A stretch of DNA of 7,284 nucleotides from Deltaproteobacteria bacterium (GTDB taxonomy: Bacteria > Desulfobacterota > Syntrophia > Syntrophales > UBA2185), in contig JAPLJQ010000188.1 of NCBI GenBank assembly GCA_026388495.1, positions 1-7,284 on the forward strand. Reading direction: 5' to 3'. A model generated the notes under the pieces. The model was not told the origin of the DNA and made no database searches. It saw only the letters and a program-made list of their open reading frames with translations. Position 1 is the first letter of the stretch. Every line of letters starts with the position of its first letter. Shown in pieces: positions 5,190 to 7,284 of this stretch. The translations under genes and the position numbers were made by a program.

Positions 5190-7094
5190 ATGATGGAACA
5201 AGACGCTACAGAGTGGCGCGAAAAGGTCGTTTCGCCTGCCTTGGTGCTCACGAAGATCGAACCTGGAATGAGCATCTTTCTTGGTACCGGGGTATCTGAA
5301 CCGAGAACCCTTGTCAAACATTTGATGTCGTCAAATCTACGGAATCTTACAGATCTTGAGCTGATTCAGATCGTAAGCCTCGGTGATGCCATCGCATTCA
5401 GCAATTCATCGACAGCCCAGAAATTCAGGCTCAAGACTTTTTTTGCCGGATGGGCAGCAGGCAAAGCCATTTTTTCCGGTTATGTGGATATGATTCCCTG
5501 TCGTTTTTCTCGCATCCCGCGACTGGTTGAATCTGGCGCAATTCGTGTTGATGTGGCGTTCGTTCAGATTTCTCCACCCGACAGGAGGGGATTTGCCAGT
5601 CTTGGTGTTTCTGTGGATGTTGCCAAACACGCCATGTCCAGGGCATCCATCGTTGTGGGTGAAATCAATGATCAGGTTCCACGCACCCTTGGTAACACAT
5701 TTGTCCATGTCAATGACTTCGATTATTTGGTTAACGCAACCGAACCGCTCATTTACTTTCCACGATGGCCTGTTGATGAAATCATTGACAAAGTTGCCGC
5801 TAATATCGCTTCCGTCGTGGAAGACGGTAGTTGCATCTCGTTCTATTCAGGGTCACTTTTTGAAGCCCTGGGAAGGCACCTCTGCAGAAAACGAGACCTT
5901 GGGGTTCACACCTTTTTCTTTACTGATCCTCTCATGGACCTTGTCAGATGCGGTGCCGTAACCAACAAGAAAAAGGGGCACTTTCACGACAAATCCCTGA
6001 CAGCTTATGCTCAGGGAACGCCTGAACTGATGAAATGGCTGCATCGAAACCCCCTTATTGAATTTCAAGGTATCGATGTCGTATCTGATCATATGCGAAT
6101 CAGCATGAACGACAAGATGATTGCTATTCTTCCTGCGCGAAAAATTGACCTTGCAGGTGGCATTGCCCTGCCTGTAGGACAGGGGAGTGTTACTCCAGGT
6201 CCCGGCCATGCCCAGGAATTCTTTGCCGGAGCGGAACACTCAAAAGGTGGAAGAACCATTTTCGCACTTCCAAGCCGCAATCTTCAGGGACAGGGCAACA
6301 TTCTGCTTTCCGTAGACGAATATCCCAATCAATTCACAAATCAGGAATCTTTAGACCTTATCATCACCGAGTACGGAATTGCCTCCATGACGGGAAGAAC
6401 GATCCGCGAGAGGGCTCAGGCTCTTATTGACATTGCCCATCCCGATGATCGTGCCGATCTCTTCCGACAGGCAAAGGCGGCGAATATTTTATATTCCGAT
6501 CAGATTTATTCCGTTGAATCGGGGCACCTGTACCCGGATAAAATAGCGTGCACTCACACATTCAGCGAGGGACTTACGGTACGATTCAGAGCAATAAAAC
6601 CTTCAGATGAGGAGGAAATGCGCAGATTATTTTACCGGTTTTCCGATAAGTCAGTATACTACCGATACTTTAGCCCTATTAAGGTCATGCCGCACGTAAA
6701 AATGCAGGAATACGTGAATGTGGATTACAGGCGCGGCATGTCCATCGTCGGTCTCGTTGATGAATCCGGCATTGAACGAATCATTGCAGAAGGCCGGTAT
6801 GTTCGTCTCCAGGATCGTCCTTTCGCCGACACGGCCTTTATTGTGGATGAAAAATTTCAAGGTCGAGGGATCGCATCCTTTCTTCTTGATATGCTTATTT
6901 CTTTCGCACAAGAACAGGGAATAAAAGGTTTTATAGCCGACGTTCTTGCCGATAACAAATCTATGATAAGAATATATGAAAAATCACGATATCCTATTCA
7001 GGCCGTCGTGGAATTCGGAGTATATCACCTGACAATCCCCTTTTCCGAACGAAGCGAAATGCCGTCAGATTTAATCACTCATAGAAAAACTTGA
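5190..7094 (+). CDS. Acetyl-CoA hydrolase/transferase-like protein fused to a C-terminal GNAT acetyltransferase domain
   Basis: This cytosolic two-module protein has about 634 residues from ATG 5190. Residues about 10-440 resemble the acetyl-CoA hydrolase/4-hydroxybutyrate CoA-transferase family: ISPPDRRGFASLG (128-140), EINDQVPRTLG (158-168), AGAVTNKKK-like CGAVTNKKK (254-262), SKGGRTIFALPS (351-362), ITEYGIA (392-398) and GRTIRERAQALIDIAHPDDR (402-421). Residues about 465-617 are a GNAT domain with the acetyl-CoA pyrophosphate loop Gln-Gly-Arg-Gly-Ile-Ala (557-562), of the kind also seen in Pat-type protein acetyltransferases. The HTE motif expected to carry the catalytic Glu reads His-Thr-Phe (240-242), and the glycine-rich motifs are altered (YSGSLFEAL 219-227; GPGHAQEFF 337-345), so classical transferase chemistry is doubtful. 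GGAGGG lies at 5169-5174, 15 nt before ATG 5190; ATG 5193 is an alternative. The frame opens from GTG 5142, but that extension is non-homologous. Substrate unknown. Confidence 0.88.
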   Translation: MMEQDATEWREKVVSPALVLTKIEPGMSIFLGTGVSEPRTLVKHLMSSNLRNLTDLELIQIVSLGDAIAFSNSSTAQKFRLKTFFAGWAAGKAIFSGYVDMIPCRFSRIPRLVESGAIRVDVAFVQISPPDRRGFASLGVSVDVAKHAMSRASIVVGEINDQVPRTLGNTFVHVNDFDYLVNATEPLIYFPRWPVDEIIDKVAANIASVVEDGSCISFYSGSLFEALGRHLCRKRDLGVHTFFFTDPLMDLVRCGAVTNKKKGHFHDKSLTAYAQGTPELMKWLHRNPLIEFQGIDVVSDHMRISMNDKMIAILPARKIDLAGGIALPVGQGSVTPGPGHAQEFFAGAEHSKGGRTIFALPSRNLQGQGNILLSVDEYPNQFTNQESLDLIITEYGIASMTGRTIRERAQALIDIAHPDDRADLFRQAKAANILYSDQIYSVESGHLYPDKIACTHTFSEGLTVRFRAIKPSDEEEMRRLFYRFSDKSVYYRYFSPIKVMPHVKMQEYVNVDYRRGMSIVGLVDESGIERIIAEGRYVRLQDRPFADTAFIVDEKFQGRGIASFLLDMLISFAQEQGIKGFIADVLADNKSMIRIYEKSRYPIQAVVEFGVYHLTIPFSERSEMPSDLITHRKT

Positions 7095-7139
7095 CAGAGT
7101 ATTCCATTCATAAGCAATATTTATCTGAGATGATGTATT

Positions 7140-7168
7140 TTGAAAATCCTCTTCGATAAGGATATTAT
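7140..7168 (+). promoter_or_regulatory. Sigma70-type promoter for the gene starting at 7187
   Basis: TTGAAA (7140-7145; 5 of 6) and TATTAT (7163-7168; 5 of 6) are spaced by exactly 17 bp, the best promoter match in the window. Transcription would start near 7175, giving a very short leader that begins at about the ribosome binding site. The downstream gene is therefore likely transcribed on its own. Confidence 0.55.
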
Positions 7169-7186
7169 TTTGTAAAGGAAGGAAAT

Positions 7187-7284
7187 ATGTTTCTTTTTAA
7201 AAAAATATTTGCCCCTCTTTTCTTGCCCCTGTCAATCATTATAGTACTGCTGGTTGCCGGCTTATTTCTCGTCTGGTTCACCAG
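7187..7284 (+). CDS. N-terminus of a probable YdcF/ElyC-like (DUF218) membrane protein (3' end outside window)
   Basis: Only 32 complete codons are visible. AAGGAAGG (7175-7182) is a good ribosome site 4 nt before ATG 7187. The peptide starts with a short basic, aromatic-rich stretch (MFLFKKIFAPLF), continues into one or two hydrophobic segments (LPLSIIIVLLVAGLFLV, residues 13-29) and ends in Trp-Phe-Thr. This pattern, with the FLFKKI...P...L..WFT spacing, is what I associate with the N-terminal membrane anchor of YdcF/SanA/ElyC-type DUF218 proteins, which act in envelope biogenesis. The diagnostic DUF218 domain lies beyond the window, so the family call rests on the anchor alone. A generic inner-membrane protein is the alternative. 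The 92-bp gap after the fusion gene and its own promoter argue for a separate transcript. Confidence 0.6.
   Translation, partial: MFLFKKIFAPLFLPLSIIIVLLVAGLFLVWFT

Noticed and set aside
7091..7096. Consensus TTGACA at the end of the fusion gene as a -35 element
   Set aside because: At 16-18 bp spacing there is no acceptable -10 (GCAATA at 17 bp); the best is AATATT at 19 bp.
7146..7175. Rho-independent terminator after the fusion gene (ATCCT/AGGAT stem followed by ATTATTTT)
   Set aside because: The stem is only 5 bp with an 8-nt loop and an interrupted T-run. The same bases are better explained as the TTGAAA-17-TATTAT promoter of the next gene.

Overview
The window looks like chromosomal housekeeping sequence from a moderately AT-rich Gram-negative bacterium. 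The best guess is a strictly anaerobic Desulfobacterota/'Deltaproteobacteria' member, such as a Syntrophales-like lineage. That guess rests on protein style only: a Bacillus-type PurB, a CoA-transferase/GNAT fusion of a kind common in that phylum, and a tsaD-DUF2062-rsmA cluster. No rRNA or other phylogenetic marker is present, so it is an inference. No mobile element, CRISPR array, tRNA or rRNA gene was recognised.

Layout. Positions 1-1943 (minus strand) hold a three-gene cluster read leftward: tsaD (tRNA t6A37 synthesis), a small DUF2062 membrane protein, and the N-terminal 153 codons of rsmA/ksgA, which is cut by the window edge. DUF2062 and rsmA overlap by 26 bp. Positions 1944-2062 are a divergent control region with a perfect 8-bp inverted repeat. 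Positions 2063-3682 (plus strand) hold nadB (L-aspartate oxidase), full length by homology but broken by one in-frame TGA where the family has an invariant-looking glycine (Arg-Gly-Glu-Gly). Positions 3704-5014 (minus strand) hold purB, with a TTG start, convergent with nadB. Positions 5015-5189 are a very AT-rich divergent promoter region. Positions 5190-7094 (plus strand) hold a fusion of an acetyl-CoA hydrolase/transferase-like module with a GNAT acetyltransferase. After a clear sigma70-type promoter, the first 32 codons of a probable YdcF/ElyC-type (DUF218) membrane protein run off the right edge.

How the genes relate. The minus-strand cluster joins translation-quality functions (t6A37 on tRNA, m6,2A1518/1519 on 16S rRNA) to a membrane protein of unknown role. 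nadB (NAD de novo synthesis) and purB (purine synthesis) are both nucleotide/cofactor genes but are convergent, so they are not an operon. The fusion protein would link acyl-CoA status to N-acetylation.

Two points deserve a second look. First, the nadB nonsense codon: every catalytic residue I can locate and the whole downstream frame are intact, so it is a very recent lesion, a base-call error or a readthrough case. Second, the CoA-transferase half of the fusion protein appears to lack the catalytic glutamate of class I CoA-transferases, with Phe in its place. That suggests an acyl-CoA-binding or sensor domain rather than an ordinary transferase. I did not find evidence for a wholly new multi-gene system.
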